Positions 36,090 to 44,067 of a DNA stretch of 49,800 bases are shown here, piece by piece. The position numbers were made by a program, and so were the translations under genes. The notes under the pieces are model-generated. The model was given only the letters and a program-made list of their open reading frames with translations. It ran no database searches and was not told where the DNA came from. Every line of letters begins with the position of its first letter. Within the stretch, counting starts at the first letter, position 1. The DNA comes from an uncultured Clostridia bacterium (lineage in GTDB: Bacteria; Bacillota; Clostridia; TANB77; CAG-465), in the NCBI GenBank assembly GCA_944388545.1, contig CALXJE010000045.1, forward strand, positions 1 to 49,800, written 5' to 3'.

Positions 36090-37055
36090 TTAATGATAAA
36101 TTAATTGATTTTGAAGATTATGATTAAAATTTCTAATAAAATTTTTATATTCTGCTTTAGGAAGAGAATTTATATCCTTGCGTTCATATATTCTTTTAGA
36201 GAAAATTAACTGACAATTATTTTCTGGTCTTATAGAAATAATTTTATAATGAGAAAATGTTATATAGTCTTTTTTGTTAGACGCTATTAAAATATTATCG
36301 CCACTTTTTAGTTCTATTAAGCCTTCTTCGTAAGTTTTATCATTTGATAAAACTCTTATAGATTTCCTAGCAGAAGTAAAAGTAGAAATTAATAGCTTAT
36401 TTCCTAGCATTCTTGCAGAAAACAAAGTAACAAGATTAAATTTTGGCTCAGAAATGTTTCCGACGCAATCTATATATTTAGTTTCAACACCAAGTTTTTT
36501 AGCATTTGATGCCATACCTTTATCTGCTGTCAAAAGTAAAGTTGTATCAATATTATCTACACAGTATTGAACAATAGAATCATCAACAGATAATTTAGTT
36601 TCTTCTAGAAAAATCACTTCAAATTTATCTTGTTTTTTAGTGGCTAAATTCAAAATGTACCTTGCATTATTTCCAGATATATCAGGGTATTTTTTTAATT
36701 TATTAAGTTCTACTATTGTCATGTTAGTAAGAATAAATACATAACTTGATAAAGCGTCTAAAAATTTGGTTAAATTTTGAGTTCTAGTAATAGAAGCATC
36801 TAAAACAACTTTGGTAGATAAAGGACTTTTAGAAGTTATATTATTTTTTTTCTGAGATGTATTAGAATTACTTTTTTTAGACTTTGAAAATTTTTGTATG
36901 ATTTTTTCGAAGAATATAGAAAGACATGCAACAAGTTTGGGATAAGTTAGCCTTTGTTTTTTTGTAATACCTTGTAAGCTTTTTGCATTTTTTATACGTT
37001 TTCTAGTTTTTACAAAGTCTTTTTTAATTTTTTTCCGTGTTTTTCTAAAGATCAT
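36090..37055 (-). CDS. PIN-domain protein, PhoH-type nuclease domain
   Basis: 321 residues. A very basic N-terminus (residues 1-80, rich in Lys, Arg and Ser) precedes a PIN domain: VVLDAS, TIVELNKLKK, VDDSIVQYC and LLLTADKGMASNAKKLGVE, with the three or four acidic metal ligands present. A C-terminal beta region of about 100 residues is a possible nucleic-acid-binding barrel. PIN domains are metal-dependent RNases; PhoH itself is absent. Good site AAAAGGAGAATTGAATC. The basic tail suggests nucleic-acid binding. Confidence 0.75.
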   Translation of the reverse strand: MIFRKTRKKIKKDFVKTRKRIKNAKSLQGITKKQRLTYPKLVACLSIFFEKIIQKFSKSKKSNSNTSQKKNNITSKSPLSTKVVLDASITRTQNLTKFLDALSSYVFILTNMTIVELNKLKKYPDISGNNARYILNLATKKQDKFEVIFLEETKLSVDDSIVQYCVDNIDTTLLLTADKGMASNAKKLGVETKYIDCVGNISEPKFNLVTLFSARMLGNKLLISTFTSARKSIRVLSNDKTYEEGLIELKSGDNILIASNKKDYITFSHYKIISIRPENNCQLIFSKRIYERKDINSLPKAEYKNFIRNFNHNLQNQLIYH

Positions 37056-37263
37056 TGATTCAATTCTCCTTTTAATTATTTTTTTGTTTCTCCGAGAAAA
37101 TAGTCTCTATATTTTCCTCTAATTAGACATATTAATAAAAATATAGTATATAGCCCTCCCTTCATAACTAATAAGTGTGAAACTTTACATAAAATACATC
37201 TTTATTATATAATAATTATATATTCTTGTAAAGGGGGTATAATAAAAATAGGCGTAAAAAAGA

Positions 37264-37302
37264 CCCTAATATTATAATAAAATTTAATATTAGGATTTTT
37301 TT
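37264..37302. terminator. Bidirectional terminator after the SPFH gene
   Basis: CCTAATATTA (37265-37274) pairs with TAATATTAGG (37285-37294), with T-runs on both strands. The bases between the PIN gene start and here (37056-37263) show only AT-rich promoter-type DNA. Confidence 0.8.
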
Positions 37303-37312
37303 AATTTTTGTA

Positions 37313-38242
37313 TTATTTGTCGTTTATAATTTCTTTTGCTGCACCAAGAGCTCCTAAAGCTTTAGTTGCATCAAATGGGATAAATACTTTATTTGCAGGA
37401 CCCTCTGCTACTTTTTCAAGCGATTCTAATGTTTTTAAAGCAACAAGATTATCACTAGGTTTTGCATCCATGATAGCACCATAAACTGCTGAAATTTCTT
37501 GTGCTTTTGCTTCTGCTATCTTTTTAATTGCCTCTGAAGTACCTTCAGCTTCAAGAATTTTAGCTTCTCTAATACCTTGTGCTTTTCTTATACTTGATTC
37601 TCTTTCAGCTTCAGCTTCTAATATAACTGCTTGTTTTTTACCTTCTGCATGAGTGATATCAGATTGTCTTTTTCCTTCAGCTTCAAGTATAGCAGCTCTC
37701 TTAGTTCTCTCTGCATTCATTTGCTTTTCCATTGCATCACGAATATCAGCTGGAGGTTTAATATCTTTTATTTCAACCCTTTCAACTTTACAACCCCATT
37801 TATCAGTTGCTAAGTCCAATACATCTCTTAGCTGAGCATTTATAGAATCCCTTGAGCTAAATGTATTATCTAAATCCATTTTACCTACTATATCACGAAT
37901 TGTTGTTATTGCAAGATAAGCAATACCTTTTTGTAAGTTTTCTATTTCGTATACCGCTTTTGCAGGATCAGTTATTTGATAGAAAACAACAGTATCTATT
38001 GTTATAGTAACATTATCTTTTGTGATAACTCCTTGTGGCGGTACGTCCATAGTTTGTTGTTTAAGACTAACAACAGCTCTAACTCTATCTACAAAAGGAA
38101 ATATTAAGTTAAGTCCAGCATCAGCTTGTTTATAGAACTTACCTAACCTTTCTATAATGTAGACTTCAGATTGTCTAACAACTTTAATGGAAAATAAAGC
38201 AATTATTACTAAGAAGATAAAAATACCAATTAAAACTCCCAT
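37313..38242 (-). CDS. SPFH/stomatin-family membrane protein
   Basis: 309 residues: N-terminal membrane segment (GVLIGIFIFLVIIALFSIKV), the SPFH/band-7 domain (VVRQSEVYIIERLGKFYKQ; TIDTVVFYQITDPAKAVYEI), then a repetitive Ala/Glu/Lys coiled coil (residues about 180-240, ILEAEGKRQS-type repeats) and a hydrophobic tail. Such proteins form large rings organising membrane microdomains. Paired with an NfeD gene 22 nt upstream, the usual operon. Confidence 0.93.
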   Translation of the reverse strand: MGVLIGIFIFLVIIALFSIKVVRQSEVYIIERLGKFYKQADAGLNLIFPFVDRVRAVVSLKQQTMDVPPQGVITKDNVTITIDTVVFYQITDPAKAVYEIENLQKGIAYLAITTIRDIVGKMDLDNTFSSRDSINAQLRDVLDLATDKWGCKVERVEIKDIKPPADIRDAMEKQMNAERTKRAAILEAEGKRQSDITHAEGKKQAVILEAEAERESSIRKAQGIREAKILEAEGTSEAIKKIAEAKAQEISAVYGAIMDAKPSDNLVALKTLESLEKVAEGPANKVFIPFDATKALGALGAAKEIINDK

Positions 38243-38264
38243 ATAAAAAATCCTCCTTCATTTA

Positions 38265-38693
38265 TTAAACCTTTTTAACAATAAGTCTAACACCTTCAAT
38301 TTTAAGTACTACTACAGTAGAACCTTCTTCAATCTCTTCATCATTAGAAGATACTGCTGACCAAACTTCGCCAGCTACTTTAACTTGCCCTTTGCCGTGC
38401 AAATTATCTATTGGTTTTATAACCAACGCATTTTTACCAATTACAGAACTAGAGTTCATAGCAACATTCTTCGTTTTAAAGAATTTAGTAACAATTGGTC
38501 TTATAAAAGCAATTAATAAAAGCGAAGATACGACAAACACAATTACTTGTACTTGCATACTAGCACCAAATATTGCACATAAGAATGCTAAAAATGCTCC
38601 TAAAGCAGGGAAGAATAGTAAAAAGCTAATAGTAAATATTTCAAGTAAAAACATAATAGCACTTGCTATAAGCCATATCCCCCAAAGTGGCAT
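38265..38693 (-). CDS. nfeD: NfeD-family membrane protein
   Basis: 142 residues from the ATG at 38693, selected because AGAGGAGGTGC lies just upstream; an earlier ATG at 38747 has no such site. Membrane helices are near residues 3-22, 25-45 and 50-68, then a soluble OB-fold (IGKNALVIKPIDNLHGKGQV; GSTVVVLKIEGVRLIV). NfeD works with SPFH partners. This is the short form lacking a protease domain. Confidence 0.9.
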   Translation of the reverse strand: MPLWGIWLIASAIMFLLEIFTISFLLFFPALGAFLAFLCAIFGASMQVQVIVFVVSSLLLIAFIRPIVTKFFKTKNVAMNSSSVIGKNALVIKPIDNLHGKGQVKVAGEVWSAVSSNDEEIEEGSTVVVLKIEGVRLIVKKV

Positions 38694-38841
38694 CTTAAGC
38701 ACCTCCTCTCGTAACATTATAATGAATATATTTAAATTATATAACAAAAATATTTAAAAAGAAAGCTTTTTGGTGTAAATAATAAAAATAAATATATAGA
38801 TAAAAAATATTAAAATTGTTCACAAATTAATAACTTTGATA

Positions 38842-38847
38842 TATAAT
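38842..38847 (+). promoter_or_regulatory. Possible -10 box before the GH18-like gene
   Basis: TATAAT lies 42 bases upstream of the ATG. A TTGTTC 20 nt further up is poorly spaced, so this is tentative. Confidence 0.35.
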
Positions 38848-38889
38848 AACAAAATAAGAAAAATGTAAAAATAAGGGGAATTTTGCATT

Positions 38890-40455
38890 ATGAAGTTAAA
38901 ACGAAGAAAATCATATAAAAATTATTTTATATTGTTATTTTTTGTTATTGTAATATTTATAGTATTAAATTTAGTTAATAGTAATCATAATATAAATATA
39001 GATTTATTTGGAAAAGTATTTAATAATGAAACTATATTAAAAAACGGAAAAGAGTACTATTTACCATATGATTTTATAAAAGAAAATATAGATAATGAAA
39101 TATATTTTGATAATGCTTCTAGAAAAGTAGTTATATCTTCTGATATAGGTCTTTTTAAAGCTAAAGTAGATGATAAGATTATTACAAATAATTTTAAAGA
39201 GGAAAATATTGAAAGTATAGGGATAATAGAAGAGAAAAATAAATATATGTCACTGGAATTACTTAGAAAAGCATACGGTTTAAATATAGAAGTTAGTAAT
39301 AATACAATATATATTTTTGAGAATGAAAATTTTGAATGTAAAGTAGTAGCGAATAATATAGGAGTGTATAAAGAAGGTAATATTAAGAGTAGCATTGTGG
39401 ATTATGTTGATAAAAAGGACAAATTAGTAGGATGTTTTGAAAATGAAGAGTATGTTTTTGTAAAAATAAATGACAACAGTGTAGGATATATATCTAAAGA
39501 TATGCTAAATTATTCTAAAAAAGAAGATGGAGAAGAGATAGAAGAAATAGTAGAAAATAAAGAATATATTTTTGCGGATAATACAAATCAGTTTATTAGT
39601 AAAGATTTATCTATAGATGGAGTATTTGTTAATTTGTTTGATGTTACTCAAATTAATTCAAATGTTAATGTAAGGAATTTAAATAATAAATTTCTTTCTG
39701 ATACTAAGGAAAAAGGATATAAAATTTATGGAATTGTTACCAACGGATATAGTTTGGCAGGATTTAATACATCAACAATATCACAAATTTTATCTGATGA
39801 GTCTAAAAGAATGTCACTTATAAATAATTTAACTGAGAAAATAAAAGAATATAACTTAGATGGAATAGTTCTAGATTTTAGAATGATAAAAGAAACAGAT
39901 ACAAATAATTATGTTCAATTTGTAAAAGAATTTAATGCTTTTTGTAGTAAAGATGTTATTGTTAGCATAAACGGTACTGAATATGAAAATTATATAAAAG
40001 CTATAAATTATTCTGATTTTTCTGTACTTAATATGTATGGACAAAGAGACTTAAATTCAACTGTTGCAGGTTCTATTTCTGAAATACCTTGGATGGAAGA
40101 TATAATTAATAAAACTTTAGAAGAGGCAAATCCAAAAAAATTAGTGATAGGAATAGCAGCTTACTCTATTTTGTGGACAGAAAAAAATAGTAATGTGATA
40201 GATGCAGAAATGTATAATTTAAGCGCTACACAGGATTATATATCTAAAAATAATTTAGAAACAAAATATAGTGAAATAACAAAACAAAATTATATTGAAC
40301 TAAAAAAAGGATCACTTGTATATAAAATGTGGGTAGAAGATAAAATATCAATAAAAAATAGAATGGACATAATTAAATCCAATAATATAATGGGAGTTGC
40401 TATATATAAATTAGGCTATGAAAATAATGAAATAATAGAAAGTATAAAAAGATAA
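38890..40455 (+). CDS. Anchored GH18-like protein with altered catalytic motif
   Basis: 521 residues: basic start and a membrane anchor (about 13-32), a copper-amine-oxidase-N-like domain (YYLPYDFIKENIDNEIYFDN), an SH3-like segment (near 165-205) and a C-terminal TIM-barrel resembling spore-wall GH18 hydrolases (VFVNLFDVTQ; LVIGIAAYSILW). The catalytic motif is normally DGIDIDFE; here it is D324-GIVLDF-R331, with Arg in place of the essential Glu. Hydrolysis is therefore unlikely; glycan binding is more plausible. Site AAGGGGAATTTTGC. Confidence 0.75.
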   Translation: MKLKRRKSYKNYFILLFFVIVIFIVLNLVNSNHNINIDLFGKVFNNETILKNGKEYYLPYDFIKENIDNEIYFDNASRKVVISSDIGLFKAKVDDKIITNNFKEENIESIGIIEEKNKYMSLELLRKAYGLNIEVSNNTIYIFENENFECKVVANNIGVYKEGNIKSSIVDYVDKKDKLVGCFENEEYVFVKINDNSVGYISKDMLNYSKKEDGEEIEEIVENKEYIFADNTNQFISKDLSIDGVFVNLFDVTQINSNVNVRNLNNKFLSDTKEKGYKIYGIVTNGYSLAGFNTSTISQILSDESKRMSLINNLTEKIKEYNLDGIVLDFRMIKETDTNNYVQFVKEFNAFCSKDVIVSINGTEYENYIKAINYSDFSVLNMYGQRDLNSTVAGSISEIPWMEDIINKTLEEANPKKLVIGIAAYSILWTEKNSNVIDAEMYNLSATQDYISKNNLETKYSEITKQNYIELKKGSLVYKMWVEDKISIKNRMDIIKSNNIMGVAIYKLGYENNEIIESIKR

Positions 40456-40482
40456 AAAATAAAAGTAAACATTTTTTATTCA

Positions 40483-40511
40483 TTGACATTAAAACTTATT
40501 TATAATATCAT
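40483..40511 (+). promoter_or_regulatory. Sigma-A promoter of the pilin-like pair
   Basis: TTGACA (40483-40488), exactly 17 nt, TATCAT (40506-40511), about 40 bases before the ATG. Confidence 0.65.
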
Positions 40512-40551
40512 ATAGTTATTAAAGTTAAAGCTAATTATTAGAGGTGAATAT

Positions 40552-41007
40552 ATGGACTATCATAAAAAAGGTATTACTGTTGTATCTATTTTGATAATTG
40601 TAGTAGTACTTACGGTTTTAGTATCTACAATTACGGTATCATTAAGATTTATACTTCAAGATACATATAAAAAAGAATTTATGAATGAGTATAGTTTAGT
40701 AAAATCTGCAACACAAGACTATATAATAAGAAATAGTGGAATAATAGACTTTGAAGAAATTCAATTTGATTTGTCAAAAGTATCAACAATATATAGAGAT
40801 CAATTTGATGGAGAAACTATAGTAAGTAATAAAATTGATATGTATGTAATTGATTTAGAGAAAATAGGAGTATATAACACTACGTATGGAGAAAAAGCTG
40901 AAGGTGATGATGATGTTTATTTAGTATCCAAAGATAAAAATACAGTCTATTATCAAAAAGGATTTGAAAATGGTGGATATGTATATTACAAAGCAATTAA
41001 AGATTAA
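40552..41007 (+). CDS. Pilin-like secreted protein, short paralogue
   Basis: 151 residues. Prepilin-like start (HKKGITVVSILIIVVVL) with a Gly before the hydrophobic helix but Ser, not Glu, at mature position 5. The C-terminal part (TTYGEKAEGDDDVYLVSKDK then YYQKGFENGGYVYY) is clearly related to residues 100-150 of the next protein. It ends 24 nt before that gene, so they are probably expressed together. AGAGGTGAATAT precedes the ATG. A minor subunit or assembly partner is the likely role. Confidence 0.75.
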   Translation: MDYHKKGITVVSILIIVVVLTVLVSTITVSLRFILQDTYKKEFMNEYSLVKSATQDYIIRNSGIIDFEEIQFDLSKVSTIYRDQFDGETIVSNKIDMYVIDLEKIGVYNTTYGEKAEGDDDVYLVSKDKNTVYYQKGFENGGYVYYKAIKD

Positions 41008-41031
41008 TTTAAAAAAGAGGAAGATGATAGT

Positions 41032-42996
41032 ATGAATAAAAGAGGAATATCACTTGTTTCAATATCGATATCTATAGTTATTATGCTAATATTAGTTTCT
41101 GTAATAGGTGTCTCACTTACTTATTCAATTGCAAATGCTAAGAAGATGACATTTGTACAAGAATTATACAATATACAAAGTATAGTAGATGAGTATATCG
41201 AAAAAGAAGGCACTATTCCAGAAATAGTCGAGACACTAGAAGTTACGCCTACAGATACAACACAGTTTGAAGGAGAAGTTTTTAATAATGGTAATATAAA
41301 TTTAGATGTGTTAGATCTTCCAAGTCTTGATATAAAAAATACTAATTATGGAAATAAAAGTATAGGAAATAACGATACTGAAAAAAACAAAGATGTATAT
41401 ACAGTATCACAAACTACAGGAAGAGTATATTATATAGCTGGATTTGAGATAAACGGTAAAATATACTATACTTTAACAGATGAATTATTAAAGATGGTAG
41501 ATAAAAATCAAAATCTTTTAATAGGAGAAAATACAATAGTTTTTACACCAAGTAAAATAGGATGGGGAAATGAAGGAATAGCGGTTACTGTAGCTATTCC
41601 ATCAGAATTTACATCTCCAAGTATTCAAATAAATAATAGTAATATACAGTACACGTCATCTACAAGTAATAATATTAGATATTATAATGTTAATACAAGT
41701 AAGGTCGCAGAGGAGTATACTATAACAGTAAGTTATACTAAAAATGGTACTGCTGCAGCTGCAACATATACTGCTAAGATAGATACAACAGCTCCAGAAA
41801 TAATAAAAAGTGGAGAAGTTGCAAATACATCTAATGAGGTAAAAGGATTAAGTGCGACTGATAGTAAAAGTGGCATAAAATATTTTAAATATGCTGAAGG
41901 CGTTATAGATATTTCAAATGTTAAAGCATATATGGATTCATATGGAAGAAAAATAAATAATGGTTCAATTAAATTTGAAACAAAAACACCTTATACAATA
42001 TATGCTGAAGATAAAGCAGGAAATTATAGAATAGCATATATAGATGTATATGGAAATATAACAAATAATAAACCGGAAAATGTAATTGTACCAGCAGGAT
42101 TTACTCCTTCTATATACTCAGGTGAAAATACTGTAGATGGAGGTTTTGTAATTTATGAAACAGATTCACTAAATGGAATAGCACAAAACACTGCTATGAC
42201 AACATATAATCAATTTGTATGGGTGCCAGTAGATATGTCAGAGTTTACAAGAACAGCATGGAAAAATAATGCCCCAACTTCTGGTTTATCATCAAGTTAT
42301 ACAGAGCCATATTCATATAATACAACAATAACAGAAGCAAATGATTTAACAGGAGAATATGCAGAGTATAAAGCAATGAGAGCAAGTGTAGAAAAATATG
42401 GAGGTTTTTATATAGGAAGATATGAAGCAGGAAGTGAAACTGAGAGGACAAATGTAGCAAATGGAACAACAAAACTAAAAGCAAGTGTAAAAGATGCATA
42501 TATATATAACTATGTAGGATGGGGACCAAGCATGACATCAGCAAGTGGAGATATAACATATAGTAGTAAAAATCAAGGAAAAGGAGCAGTAGAACTATCA
42601 AGAAATTTATATAAAGACAGCACCTCAGTAAAATCAACATTAATATATAGTGTGCAGTGGGATGCAGTATTAAGATTTATAGCAGATGATAAGCATAATG
42701 TAAATGATAGTTCCATATGGGGAAATCATAGTAATAATCCAGATAGAACAAGTGTAAGTCCAAATAATCCAGCCAAAACAGGAGCACATGAAAATTGGAA
42801 AGCAAAGAATATATATGACTTAGCAGGAAATGTGCGTGAATGGACAATGGAGGCCTTTAGTTCTGATTACCGTGTTCCTCGCGGTGGTAACTATTCGGGC
42901 ACCGGTTCTTTCAATCCGGCCTCTTATCGTGGCAACAATAGTCCGTCTTATTGCTACAGTACTAGCGGCTTCCGCTTAGCACTTTATGTAGTGTAG
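41032..42996 (+). CDS. Pilin-like protein with FGE/C-lectin domain; candidate DGR target
   Basis: 654 residues. Order: prepilin-like start (NKRGISLVSISISIVIML, no Glu5), a domain shared with the short paralogue (to about 155), one or two Ig-like domains (about 160-345; TTAPEIIKSGEVANTSNEVK), and a formylglycine-generating-enzyme-type C-lectin domain (about 350-654) with FVWVPVDMSEF, GGFYIGRYEAGS, NIYDLAGNVREWTMEAF and terminal RGGNYSGTG to SGFRLALY. This fold is the usual scaffold of diversity-generating retroelement targets. The last ~50 codons differ sharply in base composition. True FGE function is improbable, as the domain is displayed outside the cell. Confidence 0.85.
   Translation: MNKRGISLVSISISIVIMLILVSVIGVSLTYSIANAKKMTFVQELYNIQSIVDEYIEKEGTIPEIVETLEVTPTDTTQFEGEVFNNGNINLDVLDLPSLDIKNTNYGNKSIGNNDTEKNKDVYTVSQTTGRVYYIAGFEINGKIYYTLTDELLKMVDKNQNLLIGENTIVFTPSKIGWGNEGIAVTVAIPSEFTSPSIQINNSNIQYTSSTSNNIRYYNVNTSKVAEEYTITVSYTKNGTAAAATYTAKIDTTAPEIIKSGEVANTSNEVKGLSATDSKSGIKYFKYAEGVIDISNVKAYMDSYGRKINNGSIKFETKTPYTIYAEDKAGNYRIAYIDVYGNITNNKPENVIVPAGFTPSIYSGENTVDGGFVIYETDSLNGIAQNTAMTTYNQFVWVPVDMSEFTRTAWKNNAPTSGLSSSYTEPYSYNTTITEANDLTGEYAEYKAMRASVEKYGGFYIGRYEAGSETERTNVANGTTKLKASVKDAYIYNYVGWGPSMTSASGDITYSSKNQGKGAVELSRNLYKDSTSVKSTLIYSVQWDAVLRFIADDKHNVNDSSIWGNHSNNPDRTSVSPNNPAKTGAHENWKAKNIYDLAGNVREWTMEAFSSDYRVPRGGNYSGTGSFNPASYRGNNSPSYCYSTSGFRLALYVV
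42851..42980 (+). other. Candidate DGR variable region (VR)
   Basis: By hand count 66 of 130 bases are G or C (about 51%) and only 22 are A (about 17%), in an otherwise very A-rich gene. Upstream Gly, Arg, Ala and Ser codons are mostly GGA, AGA, GCA and TCA; here they are GGT/GGC, CGT/CGC, GCC and TCT/AGC. Most codons end in C or T, as expected if AAC/AAT template codons were rewritten at adenines. The end GFRLALY is typical. No matching template repeat is seen in the window. Confidence 0.65.
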
Positions 42997-43087
42997 AACT
43001 AATTCTGTAAGCATTAAATTAAATAAAATATATATAAGTAAATATAATTTGTATAGAAAAATAAACTAAAGTAAATACTTGAATTTT

Positions 43088-43137
43088 GCAGTAGAATGTA
43101 ATATAATTTGGATTATAGACATTCTACTGTATTTTTT
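43088..43137 (+). terminator. Terminator after the pilin-like pair
   Basis: CAGTAGAATGT (43089-43099) pairs with ACATTCTACTG (43119-43129), a 19-nt loop, then TATTTTTTG. It starts 92 bases after the stop; a role as DGR homing hairpin is unlikely because of the distance and loop size. Confidence 0.75.
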
Positions 43138-43169
43138 GTATATACATGTATTATGTATGGTGGTTAGAA

Positions 43170-44048
43170 ATGAGAAAAATAAAATTAATATATAATGTTA
43201 CGGCAGGCCATAATGAATTTAAATATTTTTTGGATGCCATAGTTGAAAAATTTACAGATAATGATTACGAGGTTTCTGTTTTTAGAACAGGAAAAGGAGA
43301 TAGTCTAGAAGAGTATATTAAAGAAAGCAAAGATATTTATGGAATTGTAGTTGCAGGTGGAGATGGAACTATTAACAAGGTAGTTAATATTATGATGAAA
43401 AATAATATTAAAGTTCCTTTGGGAGTTATTCCTGCAGGGACATCTAATGATTTTGCAAAACATATAAATATGCCAGCTAGTTACATTCAATGCGTTGATA
43501 GAATATTAAAAGGTAATATAGGAGCTGTTGATGTAGGTCTTGCAAACAATAATTATTTTATAAATGTATGTTCTGCAGGAGTATGTACAAATGCTTCTCA
43601 GAAAACAGATAAAAATTTAAAAAATATATTTGGAAAAACTGCATATTTTTTTACAGGACTTGTAGAATTTTTTAAATTTAAGCCTTTTGAAGTAAAAATA
43701 GAAACAGAGAATAGTATTTATGTTGGTAAGATATTTTTGTTTTTAATATTTAATGGTAGCACAGTTGGTGGTATGGATATTTTTACAAAAAATCCAAGTA
43801 TTCAAGATGGACTGCTCGATTGCATAATATTAAAAGATTGTAAGCATAGAAAATTTAGAAAAATGGTTACTAATATATTAAGTGGAAAATTTGAAGAGGA
43901 TGAAAATATAATTTACTCAAAAGAGAAATATATTAAAATAACAAAGCTTTCTGGAAAATGCGACGATCCAGATGTTGACGGTGATCCGGGGCCAAAATTC
44001 CCTATGGAAATCAGATGTATTAAAGATGGACTTAATATGTTTTTGTAA
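43170..44048 (+). CDS. Diacylglycerol/lipid kinase family protein
   Basis: 292 residues from the ATG at 43170, which follows GGTGGTTAGAA; an earlier ATG at 43146 lies before that site. The nucleotide-binding motif GGDGT is at 63-67, followed by PLGVIPAGTSNDFAKHI and a C-terminal beta domain ending DVDGDPGPKFP. YegS/DgkB-type kinases phosphorylate diacylglycerol or related lipids so they can re-enter phospholipid synthesis. 19 nt before leuS. Confidence 0.93.
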   Translation: MRKIKLIYNVTAGHNEFKYFLDAIVEKFTDNDYEVSVFRTGKGDSLEEYIKESKDIYGIVVAGGDGTINKVVNIMMKNNIKVPLGVIPAGTSNDFAKHINMPASYIQCVDRILKGNIGAVDVGLANNNYFINVCSAGVCTNASQKTDKNLKNIFGKTAYFFTGLVEFFKFKPFEVKIETENSIYVGKIFLFLIFNGSTVGGMDIFTKNPSIQDGLLDCIILKDCKHRKFRKMVTNILSGKFEEDENIIYSKEKYIKITKLSGKCDDPDVDGDPGPKFPMEIRCIKDGLNMFL

Positions 44049-44067
44049 TTAATATGGAGGATAAATA

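Noticed and set aside
37631-37835. Small plus-strand frames opposite the SPFH coiled coil
   Set aside because: Repetitive shadow of the Ala/Glu/Lys repeats.
42245-42640. Leu-rich minus-strand frame opposite the FGE domain
   Set aside because: Low-complexity shadow with no ribosome site.
43088-43137. Hairpin after the pilin-like pair as a DGR homing hairpin
   Set aside because: It is 92 bases past the stop, has a large loop and a T-run; a terminator explains it.
40456-43170. Search for a DGR reverse transcriptase, accessory protein or template repeat near the candidate variable region
   Set aside because: No RT-like frame or adenine-rich near-copy was found on either strand in the window; the RT must be elsewhere or lost.
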